Shown here: one piece after another, positions 12,691 through 25,230 of the stretch
Layout: the number at the start of each line of letters is the position of its first letter
How positions within the stretch are numbered: position 1 is the first letter of the stretch
Origin: Rhyzopertha dominica
Taxonomy: Eukaryota; Arthropoda; Insecta; Coleoptera; Bostrichidae
DNA: 64,000 nt
Direction: 5' to 3'
Assembly: GCA_025024175.1 (NCBI GenBank)
Contig: QCXZ01000137.1
Span: forward strand, 16,244,001-16,308,000
Made by a program: the position numbers and the translations under genes
Notes under the pieces: model-generated
What the model was told of the DNA's origin: nothing
Database searches by the model: none
Seen by the model: the letters and a program-made list of their open reading frames with translations, nothing else

Positions 12691-13471
12691 GATGTCTTTA
12701 AAATTTTTACTAGTAGTAGAAAAACATGTTGGAAAGTAAACTTGGGTTATTACTTAAATGCTCAGTAAAGTTTTCGCAAAACTGTAAATGTCGATACAAC
12801 ATTTACAGTTTTGCAATATTTTGTTCTTGTATAACTTATGGTTTTTCGCAATTCGATAAAAACTACTTTCCAGATTCTTGAGAAATTATTTTCACAGTTT
12901 GTCTATTATCTATTAAAAGACGGCCGAGAACAGCTTCTTCAACAAAGTTATTTTAGATAAGGTGCTCATGGTCATGTTTTTTGTTTGTAATAGAGCAACC
13001 TCAGATTTCGAAATTAAACTACTCATTTGCTAATGACTAATTTGATGGATGTTCCACATGTTTTTGATGAAGTTTAGCTGTCACACTGTGTTCTAGTTCT
13101 GTATTATAAACCATTTTAAAAATTAGTTTTTTTTTAACTTTTAACTGTTATTGAACAACAGTAATTTATGCAATCAAGTGGAAGTTGTGCAAAAGATGAT
13201 AATTTTACCACCTTCAGTCAAAATAAGATAAGATAACATTTCTCAGTCCATCCATACCACAAAAAACTTGTTTACAATTTAAACGAGAGTATTCCAGACA
13301 GCCGATAATGTGTATATCAATGAGCCTTAAAAATTTCATCATTCTCAAGGATCGTTCAAACATGAAAGCAGGTTTAAAATTATATTTAATTTTTTAGGCA
13401 GTAGTTGTGAGTTCTAGAGGGATGCAGAATTTACTTTGATTAAATTTAAAGTTGTAAAAATTGGAGATTCT

Positions 13472-14320
13472 TTAACCTTACCCTGTATAATAAATATTGC
13501 TTCATAGTTGAATGCCGTCTTTTATCTTCTTCAATTTGTGTCATTACCATGTATGTGTAATTTTTACTCCTTCTTAGTGAAAAACAAGAAAAAATAGTCG
13601 CCGCCATGTTCTTTAACTAGGGTTGTTCAGAATTTTTAGGTGTTAGTTTAGTAGCTTATTACGGTACAAATTGTGCCTACATACCCATCGCTGCACACAA
13701 AACCCCAAAATTTTAAGTAAATTTTAAATACATCAAGTACAAAGTTTGTTCTAAAGAGAGAGAGGCTAGAAAACGAAACTCTGCGACGAGGCTAGTGCGC
13801 CATGTGGAAAATCAAACTAGCCTCATCACAGGGTTTCGTTTTCTAGCCTCTCTCTTTTTAGAACGAACTTTGTACTTGATTTATTTAAAAGTTACTCAAA
13901 ATTTTGGGGTTTTGTGTGCAGCGATGGGTATGTAGGCATAATTTGTACCATAATAAGCTACTAAACTAACACTTAAAAAATTATGAACAGCCCTATAACA
14001 GAACATGGCGGCGACTAGTTTTTCTTGTTTTTCACTAGGAAGGAGTAAATATTACGCACACATGGTAATGACACAAATTGAAGAAGAACATCGGCATCCA
14101 ATTATGAACGAATATTTATTATATGGGGTAATGTTAAAAAATATTTCCAAAAATTAACTTTATTTGTGAAATATCACAATCTGCAAAAAAAAATTATTTG
14201 GACACTCACTATGCTATTTTAAAGAGTTCAAGAAGACCTACAATTTGACATATAATTTAAGGTTGTACTTAAAAAAACAAAGAAAATATGAGCCTGGGGA
14301 GTTTTGGGTGGCGGACCCTG
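13472..14320. mobile_element. Second foldback element, left outer arm missing
   Basis: It is homologous to the element at 10778-11811 but begins exactly at the internal TTAA (13472-13475). It runs through the central palindrome (gctagaaaacgaaac / gtttcgttttctagc around 13770-13850), has the second TTAA at 14134-14137, and continues through the outer right arm to GGCGGACCCTG at 14320. The missing left outer arm suggests either truncation or that the TTAA-bounded inner part is an independent element. Confidence 0.75.
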
Positions 14321-14342
14321 TATATATATATATATATATATA
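14321..14342. repeat. (TA)n microsatellite
   Basis: About eleven TA units directly follow the end of the foldback element, possibly grown from its TA target site. Confidence 0.9.
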
Positions 14343-14468
14343 TTATATTTCTTTTTTGTGGATCTACAAAACAAATCAATAAAGAATGAATACCACATGT
14401 GCATTGTTATTAAACAGTAAAATAATTTTGAATTTCAACTGGAAAGCTAAGAACTGCATTGTTTTCAG

Positions 14469-14638
14469 GAAAAGTAATCGTGACACCATTACCACCCATT
14501 TCAACTGAGGGCATGACATCCAAAGATGTGGATAGGCTCATCGAACAAACACGTGCCGCGATGACTACAGCTTTCCACGAGGCCAGTAAGGAGGTCATCG
14601 AAAGTTTACCAAAAGAGAATGGCAAAGCCAGTTTTTAA
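14469..14638 (+). CDS. AGPAT, terminal coding exon
   Basis: The acceptor gttttcag ends at 14468. The first two bases (GA) complete the codon begun at the 3' end of exon 7831-7996, giving ..FDHG|KVIV. The exon then encodes TPLPPISTEGMTSKDVDRLI and a tail TRAAMTTAFHEASKEVIESL, stopping at TAA (14636-14638). The GKV(I)V..LPPI.T.G....D.D.L...TR..M...F...S.E. pattern is the usual C-terminus of eukaryotic AGPAT1/2. A variant poly(A) signal, ATTAAA, occurs at 14975-14980, about 340 nt past the stop. The exon is intact, so the gene looks functional despite its transposon-filled intron. Confidence 0.88.
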
Positions 14639-15234
14639 TTATTGACAGGTTACCGTATATTGTGTTTCACTGGGTCGACACTTAAGTCACCAAAGTGCCA
14701 TTTTATTATGTGAGATGTTACCATGAGTTTTTCTTGACTGATGTTGGGCATAAGTATTACATTCGGAAGTGGGAAGAGTTTTTATGTAGTTTTTTGTACT
14801 GCAACTTTGAATATAATGCTAGTCCGCGGTTTATAAATGTTTTAAGTGATACAACTAAATGTGTATAAAGCGAAGACATTCTTAATATTTACTGTTCTCT
14901 TTTTTGATATATGTTTCTGTATTTAATGTGTTTATCGCCTACCTAGATTGTAATATAGGCCATTTTTATTATTTATTAAAATATAAGATTACTGGGTATG
15001 TGCAGTTTTTTTTTTAAGATAATGTTTACCTGTTTGTTATCTTTTTAAAATAGGATGCTAATAATAACAGTACATACAATTCATATTTTAACTGATATGA
15101 TCATTAACTATGACTATGAATATTAAAACATTTTATCAAAAGAATTAATTTTAGCAAATTTTAAAATCATTGGTGTAATGGAGTTTTTAAAAATTAACGA
15201 TGTTAGTGATAAGCAATATAAAAAAATAGTGTGC
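14639..15234 (+). other. Probable AGPAT 3' UTR and downstream spacer
   Basis: No open frame of note. The candidate poly(A) signal ATTAAA at 14975-14980 would give a 3' UTR of roughly 360 nt. Confidence 0.4.
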
Positions 15235-15445
15235 CTAAAATTAATCCCTAGGGACACCAGAAATTTCAATAAATGTTGATTTAAAGTTGCAAATTCGGAT
15301 GAATTGGTCTCTTATTCTTGTGCAGTGTAGCTAAGAATTAATAGAGGAGCATGTTTAAATGTTCCCAGCTTATCTAAGAGAATAATAATTTGATTGACTA
15401 TGTCAAATGCCTTTCAATGTCAGTGTACAGGTCGACAAATATAAC
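15235..15445 (-). pseudogene. LINE reverse-transcriptase fragment
   Basis: With two or three frame changes the - strand gives (L)YTDIE.AFDIVN, a later QFIRICNFKSTFIEISGVP, which is the R.Q.V.i.n..S..i..SGVPqG region of Jockey/CR1-like RTs. It is short and frameshifted, so dead. Confidence 0.5.
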
Positions 15446-17299
15446 TTTGCGGGTCGGTTTCTGATGTGCTTGTATGCGCAGTAAATTCTGGAGGGGAGAG
15501 CGCCTCTCGAGTTCGTTTCTAACCTACTGTATGAAAGTGAAATAACAGAGCCGTACTGTGTATATTTTGTCAGCGTGTAGATTTTTAACGTGCATTAAAA
15601 TGGAATTGCGATTTAGTGTCCTTTATTGCTACAGTTTGGGTGAATAAAGGTCTAAAACAAATTTGCATGAAGGGCACATAAAACCACATAGTTACTAGCT
15701 CTTTGAGATAAAACTAAAACGTTTTCTATGTAGGTGTCTACTGTATTCTATACGCGTCATTTATGTTGTGCCGATCCTGTACACACTGGGAGTCTCGAGG
15801 CGAGCGCGAAGGCTATCCTCTTTCCTCCAAATGCGTTCTCTCTTGTTCGTTTGCGCAGCTACCTCCGAATCTCACCCGCAATCTTATTTCTGTCATACTG
15901 TAAATTACATCGACCTGCCAGAAACCATCCAAAGTCTTGGCTGTAAATTTTGTGAAGAAAATAAGAAAGAAGTGTCAATTGTCTTTCAACAAAACTGTAC
16001 TGTAGAGAAATTAATTGATTGATGTGAGCAAATAGATGCTTGTGAAGGATAAATTCAAAGATCTACACAAAATACACAGTAGTAACATTAGGCAATGATT
16101 GGTAACTTCTGATCTATCTGCTTGCTAAAAAATAGGAACAAATGGAAATCATTTCCCAGATGTCAGGAATAATAGGTATTTTGAAGAATAGGCTATAAAT
16201 AACACCACATTTCAATAAAGTAATGCAGAAAATTCAAAGTGAGGGTATTTGTAAAAATTGAAAAGAAATGAAATAGATTTAAAGGAGCCCTATTTTAAGG
16301 CAATTGGAATGTCAAATGTTTTTTTTAATTTGAAGCTTTATTATCTAAGTGGTTCAACCATTACGTCTTTGGTATAAAAACCAACATGGGCAAATTGGAA
16401 AAATTGTTATTTAATCGTTCCATAGACACTTCAAAAAATTGTCTGAGGAGTAATGTGGCTTTAACCTGCTGGTACTTTACGTTTTTTAAAAAGTAGAGTA
16501 TACAAAAGCCTTCTACACATATTGAAAGAGTTGTCAGCTCATATTCAAGCTGAAATGTGATTATTACCTCCGGAGGTTGTTGAGCGTAGTATTCAAAGTG
16601 TCTGTGCGACTTGGGTAATGTCAACTTGTAAATAGACTGCAGTTTGAACATTTGGGTGTTTAGAATTTTTTAATTTACTTATTCTAAACCTTGTATATTT
16701 ATTTAATTTAATGCGATTTTGTTGAAACCCTTACAGTAAGAAATGCGGTTAGATCATTTAAAGCATGTGCAAAGTTTTTTAATGGGCTTTGATCCAAAAA
16801 AACGAACGTAGAGTTGTCATTTTGGCTTGGTTTTTGTTCGTGATGGTCGAGTGCGCATTTGGTTCCTTTTACTGTTTGTGTTGTGATATAGATTCCATAT
16901 ATCTAAAACAGACAATGGACTTTAAAGTGGTGAGTGGTTGGCAAATTTTATCAAACATTGCGACAGCAAATGAAAATGATCGCTTTGTTGGTAGGTGTAC
17001 TGCAGCTAAACAGAAAAATTTTGCGAGAATTAGAATGTAAATAACAGTATGCCATCTAGTGGCTATTAACGGCATTATCAACTCGTCTCTGCGGGGAACC
17101 TATATGTTCTCAAGCACAATAATGACAATTTTCGTTATATTATTCTTCGTCCCAATTATAAATTATAAGTAGCAGGTAAGTAACTTTATTTTTGGATGGA
17201 GGCGTTAATAAAATACGTTGTACCTTTGCCGACGTTTAGAAGCCATTTACATCCTTATCGAGGCTCCAATACCACTACACTTAGGAATACATTGATAGT
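15446..17299. other. Unassigned stretch
   Basis: Frames of 60-96 codons occur at 15734-16022 (+), 16361-16651 (-) and 16789-17040 (+), but none shows a motif I recognise. A short inverted match (tactgtgtatattttgt near 15553 against acaaaatacacagta near 16067) might mark the ends of a small element. Confidence 0.35.
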
Positions 17300-17535
17300 T
17301 AATTTTACTTCCACATCCAACGGATGGGAAGTATTGTATCGCGAAAATTTTTTTTTTTAAATTTATGTATTTTTGCTAATATTACGAGGACTGTTTGTTT
17401 TAGAAAAAAATGTGTAGAGAGAAAAAATATGCTCAAAACCTGATTACTAATCGTATAGTATAAGAAATAAAAACGTAAATGTCATTTTGTCATGTGGAAG
17501 TATTGATTCAATTTGCAGCGGTTTTTTAATCTGAA
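17300..17535. repeat. Dispersed repeat, copy in one orientation
   Basis: The left part (acttccacatccaacggatgggaagtattg) is the inverse of 32120-32152. The right part (gattactaatcgtatagta ... tattgattcaatttgcagcgg) is the inverse of about 23350-23470. This ties three loci into one repeat family. Confidence 0.6.
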
Positions 17536-18450
17536 ATCAGACAGCCTATTCATCGGCGTGCTCGGCAACACAAGGACTATGAACTTAAAAGACTTAAAAC
17601 ATCGGCAAAGATGCAACGTCTTTTATTAATGTCCTCATCCCAAAATTAACTTAGGTACTGCATATATTAGATATATATTGATTACTTCTATGTTATGTCG
17701 TCAGCGTTTATTATATTATTAATTTTAAATAACACAATTAAACGGTTTTCAGGCATAGCGCTTGTACTCTTGTATGTATAATGTATAAACTATGGAGATA
17801 GCGATATTTTCGGTGACAAATTTTTGTGGGGGAGGCAGCAAAATTAGTGCTACATTTGGTTACCGTTTCACCTAAGTTTCACTAGGTCGCAGAAATATGG
17901 ATCAACGTGATTGGTAGTGACTCTCGACTAACGTGAAAAAACCAACGTTAGTGAAAAATCGCTCACGTCTAGACTACAGTTGTGTTAAAGAGGTTTTGTA
18001 AGCCGAAACAGCTGTCTACAGATTGTTCTGACGCAGGTGACGTGAAGTAATTTTGTTATTAGGAACATTTTGTTCATGTGATTTCCTTAATGGAATATAG
18101 AAAGTGCGAGAGATTTAATTACCTACCTGTCGTATTCTAAAGTTTGAAGGTACCGTTGTAAAGNAAAACGAGGGCTTTGGGTAAGGAAAGTGTTTGATAA
18201 CTTACAAAGTTTTGTCGGTAAAGGGGTTTCGAGTTTGCTAAAGTTGGCCTAAACAAGTCATATGCTCGGGGATAGGATTCGAAAGTGTTTTGAAGTTTGA
18301 TATTTCTTGAGAAACAAACAACGTATCTACCCCCTTTGCATTTGAAATGGTCCTACTTGAAAAGGCCTAATGTAGCGATTTATCCAAGAACGGTTTAATT
18401 TAGTGCCAACCTAGTACGATATTTAGGATTACCTTGGCTTGTTAATATAC

Positions 18451-18910
18451 AGTGTGCTCAAGATAAGAATGAACAGCATGGGGATCTCGAAAACCGTAAA
18501 AGTTACAAAGATTGAGTAAATACCTTAATCACTGATGCAGTCATGAGGTTATAACTATATCGTCTTTATAAATAATTGTTACATTTTACATTGTTGGAAA
18601 ATCTGCTCATAACTTAAAATTGCAAATATTTCACGAACATCCTTAAATAACAATCCAAAACATCCATGTTCATGTTGATATTCCTTTACCGATCCTTATT
18701 TGATAGATTGTGTAGTTATATTATGCAGAAGTGGGTGCAATTGGACAAGAAAATGCTAACATGTATATAATAGAAAAACGCAGACCAACACTGGCAAGTA
18801 TGTTTAATTGTTCAAAGCATTATGCATGTGTACGTAACATGTAACACTATCACAATTTTTCTTACGGTTTTCGCGATCCCCATGCCCTTCATTCTTATTT
18901 GAGCTTCGCT
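18451..18910. mobile_element. MITE with ~50-bp terminal inverted repeats
   Basis: The left end, AGTGTGCTCAAGATAAGAAT and onward through catggggatctcgaaaaccgtaa, is mirrored by ttacggttttcgcgatccccatg ... attcttatttgagcttcgct at the right. It is about 460 bp with no coding capacity. The left tip resembles the starts of blocks near 22960 and the inverse at 32785 (cagtgtgct / acacactc). Confidence 0.7.
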
Positions 18911-19556
18911 AAAAAATATTGTTTACGGCCTATAATAATCGATGGAGTGAACCTTAGTATGCAGATGTTGCAATACAACTTCAGGTGCTTGGAATAACTG
19001 CAATTTTGCAAGTATACAAAATAATTCTGCGCTTTAATCGAACATGGATCTCCGAGCCAACTTTAGCCATATCCATCGTTCATAGTAGTAAAAGGGTTTG
19101 CTCTGTAATGTATTCCAGGTTTCTTTTGGAAGTTTTTATTAATTCATACTAAGTGGATATATAGAACCAGCATTAAGCAAATTTACGTAACGGATACTTC
19201 AATAATGAATTAATTAGGAAGCCATTGCGATGAACTTCATTAATCCACGTAAGGAAATGAATTACCCATAAAAGTGAACGAATTCGAAGAAAGGCACGCA
19301 ACAATAATTAACATGTTTTTGCGAAAAATCTATAATGTATAAGTAATTTGACGTTGAGTAAAACCGAGTCACTTACTGTATATGCACACAGTTAAGGTAT
19401 TAGTTCGCGGGAAGAATGATTTACATGGGTAGTAATAAGTTCGTAAATGATGTGGTGATTGGATGTTTTACTGGTAGGTTCGATGTAATGCCTAGTGTTC
19501 AAATAAGAGCTCTTTATATTGTTTGTTACTGCAGGATTAGAAATTAACGATTACCT
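18911..19556. other. Unassigned AT-rich stretch
   Basis: Nothing recognised. Confidence 0.4.
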
Positions 19557-19560
19557 ACTA

Positions 19561-19599
<39 letters not shown>

Positions 19600-19665
19600 T
19601 AATAATAATAATAATAAAATAATAATAATAAAATAATAATAAAATAATAATAATAATAATAATAG
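19561..19665. repeat. (AAT)n microsatellite, 3' tail of a - strand LINE
   Basis: It is AAT repeats interrupted by AAAT units. Read on the - strand it is a (TTA)n tail directly after LINE 3' sequence. Several LINE clades end in short tandem repeats of this kind. Confidence 0.85.
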
Positions 19666-21430
19666 TAATGTTTATTAGAATCCAACAGACAAAGTCCACA
19701 TGGATAACACACAAGTAGAAGTTGTACGGACATACAATAATAGAAGCATGTTAAATTTTGGGAGTACAAATACAAATCTAACTTAATCTAGTTTAATCTA
19801 AGAGATATCCTTAACGCAATAATAATTGTCTGCAGCGATACTAAAATATTTATAATCAAATATATCGAGGTTGGATACTCGTTATACCGACGACAAATCC
19901 TATGTAGGGGTGAGTGATAATGCTGATCAGTTCTACAGGTGCATATTGCAAACGTGAATGGTCTTCGAGCGTTAATAATGGGTATTAAGAACTGTACATC
20001 GGTTAGAATAGAACTACAGGATATGGTTCCGTGAATTAATTAAATAAAAACATGATACTAGTGGAGGCCCTTCTTGCTTTTAGCGTTGTTAAACCAAATT
20101 CAGATATCAGAGTAGTATACTAAATAATAATAGAGACGCTTACAAAACTTGCACTGTATGCGCTCAATGACACCAATATACATGTATAAAATGGATCCCA
20201 AATGACGCAGCAATACTCCTTGATCTTATATAATCATAATATAAAGAAAATAAAATGTCAATATTAGTAAAATTGGTTGTATTCCGGTAGATAAAACACA
20301 TCATTCTGGTAGCATACTCACAGACATACAGTATATGTTGTGTGAATGACAAGTGCTTATAGAGAACTACATCCAGATCCTTAATTTGATGCACCCTACC
20401 CATAGCATTAGCATCAAGTGTATAGTCATAAGTAATGTACGAAGCAATTCTAGAGAATGTCACAACTCTGCATTTGTTTATATTAATCCTTAAGGCATTG
20501 TTCATACCTCACCTCTTACAACTATGCCACTGGCAAGTTTCAAATCGTCAGCATAAACGAACACTACATTTGAATTGTGACAGCACATCATTTATATAAA
20601 CAGTAAATAAAACAGGACCCAAGTTGGACCCCTGCGTTATGCCAATGGAAGCACAGTAAGTGGGCGAGCGGTAACCATTATATTCAACACATTGATAACG
20701 GTCGGATAAGGACAATGGAATAGTTACAACAATCCATCACATAATCCTAATCTACTCATTTTTGTAACAAGAAGCGAATGGTATACAACATCGAATGCCT
20801 TTGACAGATCGGTATAGATGACATCAACTTGTCTATTTTCAAAGCATTCGATACAAATTGTATAGATGGGCGTATATTCGTAGCAGGTGAAATGCCTTGT
20901 ACAAAACCATGGACTATCACTAACTATGCTTGAGGCATGAGTATATAGCTTAAGGGCAAGAATAGAATCTAAATTTTTTGCGAAGTTACAAATCAACGCG
21001 ATAGATCTGTAATTTTCAACATTAATACGATAACCATTCTCAAATACTGGTTTTACTCGGGCAACTTTGCCACATGTAGAAAACACTGCCTGGCGAATAA
21101 TCAGATTATAGACATGGCAGAGAGGCTGGCATAAACAGAATAAACAGTCCTGTACAAGAAGCTGGAACACAGTCGGGACCTGCAGTGAAATGGCTTTCAG
21201 TTTTTTTTCACAGATGCATAAATATCGCTTTCACTTATTACAAAATTATGTAAGACGACTGGTGTATCATAAATAACTTCACAGTGAATTGTAGCATCAT
21301 CAGATTCAATCACAAAAGCAGAACAAAATACTACGCGAATGCATTCACAATAGATTGCGGTTCTAATAACTCCGGCCTCTTGTAAAAACGTATTTCCGGG
21401 AATGTTTGTGCTGTTTCTTTTCAGGTTCAT
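19666..21430 (-). pseudogene. Degraded LINE (Jockey/CR1-like) with RT
   Basis: Reading the - strand from 21430 downward: ISESDIYASVK (pre-RT region), then PVFENGYRINVENYRSIAL (motif NYRPI), VIYTDLSKAFDVVYHSLL (first catalytic Asp), SNLGPVLFTVYINDV near 20610, and INKCRVVTFSR / IKDLDVVLYKHLSFTQHI near 20390-20490 (the ..KDLGV.ld..L.F..Hi. block). The Y(A/V)DD motif is decayed. It ends in the (TTA)n tail at 19561-19665. Several stops separate the blocks. Confidence 0.8.
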
Positions 21431-21539
21431 ATAATATAAAATTTGTTAAGCAGTAGTAGCCATTGTAAGAAAAACCAACCCCTGAATTTGTTGTTGTGAT
21501 GGTATTGTGAAATTGCTCGTTCTATTGTTTAATGCGTGA

Positions 21540-22460
21540 GTGTGAGATCTCCTTTTCAACAACCAGAAAGATACACTGGTACTCCAGTCCGCAATAATTT
21601 ATACACAAATGCAGCAGGCAAGTAACACATTCGGTTATGAATCTTCATTTTTTGAAGACCACCGATGTAAGGCGTGACATGATCTCTGTGAGGTATATTG
21701 CAACCAAATCGTATGCACGCGTTATGTATACATTGCAATCTTAATTTATTGTATTGGGGCTCTTGTCATAGTAAACATAACCATAATAATAAATGTGGAG
21801 GAATGTCAAAGAGTGTACTAATTTTAATTTCATATCTAAACCAAAAAACTAAAGCTATATAGTGACTTTAGCTTCCACACAGAAACTCTGCAAACATTGT
21901 TAAACCTGTTCATCAAATGACCATCTATCATCAACAATTATACCAAGATTCTTTGTCGACGTGATCTACTCGATACAGTATTTTTTTATAAAAAAAATAA
22001 TTATTTTGTAGATTATCATGGTTAATGTAACCACCTGACGCATTTACAAACAAGGCCCAAGCCATGTTGTTCACAAAAGTTTGCGATGCTATCAGGCTCA
22101 ACACTCATTAGGTCCAGATAGTTTGTTCAAAATTCTTTAATGGAAAGGAATAATATATTTGCATATTGTCAACTGATAAATAAGTCCAAGCGCAGCGTAG
22201 CACCTTGCATATAACAAATATATAAATAGAGAAAAATAGAGGACCTAAAATGCTCCCCTGGGGAACACCCGTGTGTGAAACCTCCAAGTTAGAGTAACTA
22301 GTGCTTGAAATAACTATCCTTTGAAGTCGATCTCTAAGATCACTGCACACATATTCACAAGTTCTATATTCAAAATCTATGCACTTTAATTTTACAACAA
22401 GTTTTCGTGATTAAGAATATCGAAGGCCTTAGACTGATCAAGCAACACAAGAAAGGTAAG
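21540..22460 (-). pseudogene. Second degraded LINE (Jockey/CR1-like)
   Basis: The - strand gives LVLLDQSKAFDILNHENLL near 22440, then VSHTGVPQGSILGPLFFSIY (22240-22290), a decayed YVDN in place of YADD, and at 21556-21738 the C-terminal QNACIRF..n.p...HVTPYI type block. It lies head to tail with the copy at 19666-21430 and has its own stops. Confidence 0.75.
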
Positions 22461-22479
22461 CAACGAATTATCCGTTGCT

Positions 22480-24090
22480 ACTGTTATTTTTTTTCTTTCC
22501 TATCTGAAGATATTTTCATTTTTTGAATATATTAAATATATTCGGAGATATTTAGGAAAAACCGTTTTCTTTAAGTGACGCTTTTTTGCTAATATCTTCT
22601 AAACAGTTTGTGGCACCAAAAATTTATAAGAGCAAATAATACTCGCAGTTACACTACTAATCACATACTAAAACGAAAGAAAACTAAAAAAATTAAAAAT
22701 TGCAAAAAGAGTAGTTACCCCCCAATTTCGCCCCCTTCCAGATACCCTACTTACCCCACAAACAATAGGTCCCTTTGGGTAGTTGAGATTTATACGTTTG
22801 CCAAATTTCAAGTTCATATATTAAGTCTTTCGAAAGTTATCGTGTATACAAACAAAACCACAGACACACATACACAAGACAAAAATTGTCTGTTGAAATA
22901 AAGTATATTATTATTTAGCATTATTAAGGTTTGAAATTTCAAATCTTAAAATTATGCAGTGTGCTCTGTATAAGGTTCTCGCAACCGTAAATGTTACAAA
23001 GACGGTTAAATTATATAAAAGTTGTGCAGTTAAGAAACTTACAAAATTTCGCTTACTTCAGTAGATATTCGTTCGGAGAAAAACGATATTTTGCTATTTT
23101 GATTTAATTTATCTTTTTTCAGAAGTTATATTTAAACAGGTATAGAGAAACAAAAGGCACATTTTCACTGTTACTTTTTCTGCTTTACATGATGGAATTT
23201 TTACATTTTTAGTACGATAGTTGGCAGTTGTTCATCACATAAATTTTAACTCAGAATAGGAACCATAAAAACCCAGATTAATCTTAAGAGATTTTAGTTT
23301 TTCTATGTTTATAAGAACAAAATCGCATTTTCGAGAAAAATCTGAACACTTAAAAAAACCGCTGCAAATTGAATCAATACTTCCACATCCAATTGCCATA
23401 ATGACATTTACGTTTTTATTTCTTATACTGTACGATTAGTAATCAGATTTTGAGCATTTTGTCTCTCAACACATTTTTTCTAAGACAAAGTCCTCGTGAT
23501 ATTAGCAAAAATATATAAATTTTAAAATCTGTTTTTTTTCAAATAACTCGAAAATTATTAACTTAACAAAAAAATTACAATAGTGCTTTCTGATCAGAAA
23601 TTTGATTTTCTATATAATACCAAAATTTTAAAAAAATCTTACGAGCAGGGACCAAAATAGGTTTTTTGGAAATATTTCGAAAATGTCAAAATTTGGAATA
23701 AATTTTTGTGAAAAATTTTATTTCCTATCTGATGGCATTTTCATTTTTTGAATATATTAAATATATTTGGATATATTTAGGAAAAACAGTTTTCTTTAAG
23801 TGACGCTTTCTTGCTAATATATTCTAAACAGTTTGCTGCACCGAAAATTTATAAGAGCCAATAATACTCGCAGTTACACTACTAATCACATACTAAAACG
23901 AAAAAAATATAAAAAATAAAAATTTGCAAAAAGGGTAGTTACCCCCCAATTTCACCCCCTTCCCTATTCTATTTACCCCATAAACAATAGGTCGCTTTGG
24001 GTTGTTGAGATTTATACGTTTGCCAAATTTCAAGTTCATATATTAAGTCTTTCGAAAGTTATCGTGTATACAAACAAAACCACACATACG
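22480..24090. repeat. Dispersed repeat element with internal ~400-bp direct repeats
   Basis: Block 22485-22890 and block 23700-24085 are direct copies. They share the ttttgaatatattaaatata, gtagttaccccccaattt and caaatttcaagttcatatatt words in the same order. Between them, 22960-23200 is similar to the inverse of 32560-32790, and 23345-23530 is the inverse of 17340-17520. No coding frame. It could be a non-autonomous element of 1.6 kb with repeated ends. Confidence 0.55.
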
Positions 24091-24259
24091 GGCCTACCTA
24101 TATTTGTGACATCCAAGTATTACACCCAGTTGTTACACGGATGAAAATAATGGGTGGGGGCGAAGCCAGTTGACGTAGGATTCTAACGGTCCAATCCGGA
24201 CTCCGATACACCGCTACGTATATCATACGCGGCACTTCAAATATACATGAATAAACAAA

Positions 24260-24500
24260 ACTTGTGACATCTGATGCCGCAGCAAGTGTAAAATAGTCTT
24301 TGTGTAAAATGATGCTACAGCAAGTATAAAATGCTCTGTGTGAATTGATGTCACAGCAAGTGCAAAATGCGCTATGTGTAAAGAGATGCCACAATAAATG
24401 TACGATAATCCGTGTGTAAATTGATGCTACAGTAAGTGTAATATACTCTTAGTGTAAAGAGATGTCACAGCAAAGGTAAGAAAGTCTATGTGTAAAAAAT
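24260..24500. repeat. 38-bp minisatellite, about six copies
   Basis: Units begin gatg(c/t)(c/t)acagcaagtgta; unit starts are at 24273, 24311, 24347, 24385, 24423 and 24461, a spacing of 36-38 bp. Units alternate between gatgCCgcag/gatgcTacag/gatgTcacag variants and usually contain ...tgtgtaaa. Confidence 0.85.
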
Positions 24501-25230
24501 AAAAGGTATACAATGCGTTAAGTGAATGAGTGCAGCCCCTGTGATGATGAATATCTTTATTGGGATAGAAGATAGAGCTGTGCCCGTTGGCACAACCACA
24601 TTCTTCCATCGAATGACCGTGGTGAAACATTCAATCAAGAGCTGCGAAAATATTTGCCTTACGAATTTAACTCTCTCAGTTCTCGATAAACATGATGTGA
24701 AGAAAGGAACCAAATTCGGCTTGTGCAAAGCTTTTCCACACGCCTGTTTAGCCCCGATATGAAGAATGTCTTTTTTTGAAGCCGTGAAAAGGAAAGATGT
24801 TTTAAACTTTCTACAACCCTCATTACCACTGAAAAAACCTTAAGAAACCATATATTGTTCCTGCACGTGATGAATGCTTGTGACATCATTTCTGCTTTGT
24901 TAAATCAGGGGAGACTGAAATTCTTCAAAGTCCTACAAAACAAGAATGACTTGCAGCCAGTCACTTATTCTTTCAAAAGCCCTCAAGCACACCATGACGA
25001 CTTTGCCGAAGCATGAAACGTCTTTTTCATGGCTTTGTATGGAAAAGGGCATTAAATTAACCTGAACGACTTGAAATACAGGTCAAACTGTAACTGCATT
25101 GTACAAAAACTAAAACCAACATAGCCTCGCTACTCCCCGCCGAAAGTGGTGCACAACATTTTCGCAGAAAAAAACGTAGCAGTGGTTACACTCAACGAAC
25201 AGCATAAAATCCTGAACAAGTGAGGCAGGA
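24500..25230 (+). pseudogene. Broken gene of an unnamed repetitive family (LH..CDTTSA-like)
   Basis: With frame changes the + strand gives SDKHDVKKGTKFG, FFEAVKRKDVLNF, then LHVMNACDIISALLNQGRLK, SFKSPQAHHDDFAEA and FMALYGKG. From memory, uncharacterised multi-copy arthropod proteins contain a similar LH...GCDTTSALF..GK block followed by an ALYG motif. Stops interrupt it at least four times. It may be domesticated or mobile-element derived. I do not know the function. Confidence 0.45.

Larger units (their letters stand above)
7997..14468 (+). other. AGPAT intron (6.5 kb) filled with nested transposons
   Basis: The intron starts gtacgtg and ends ttgttttcag. It contains a LINE (9130-12690) interrupted by a foldback element (10778-11811), a second foldback copy (13472-14320) and a (TA)n tract. 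Stretches 8000-9130 and 12691-13471 show no recognisable feature. Confidence 0.8.

Noticed and set aside
14410..14625. 71-codon - strand frame
   Set aside because: Antisense of the AGPAT terminal exon.
22608..22901. 97-codon + frame
   Set aside because: Lies in the dispersed direct repeat; the second copy (23.8-24.1 kb) does not keep the frame open.
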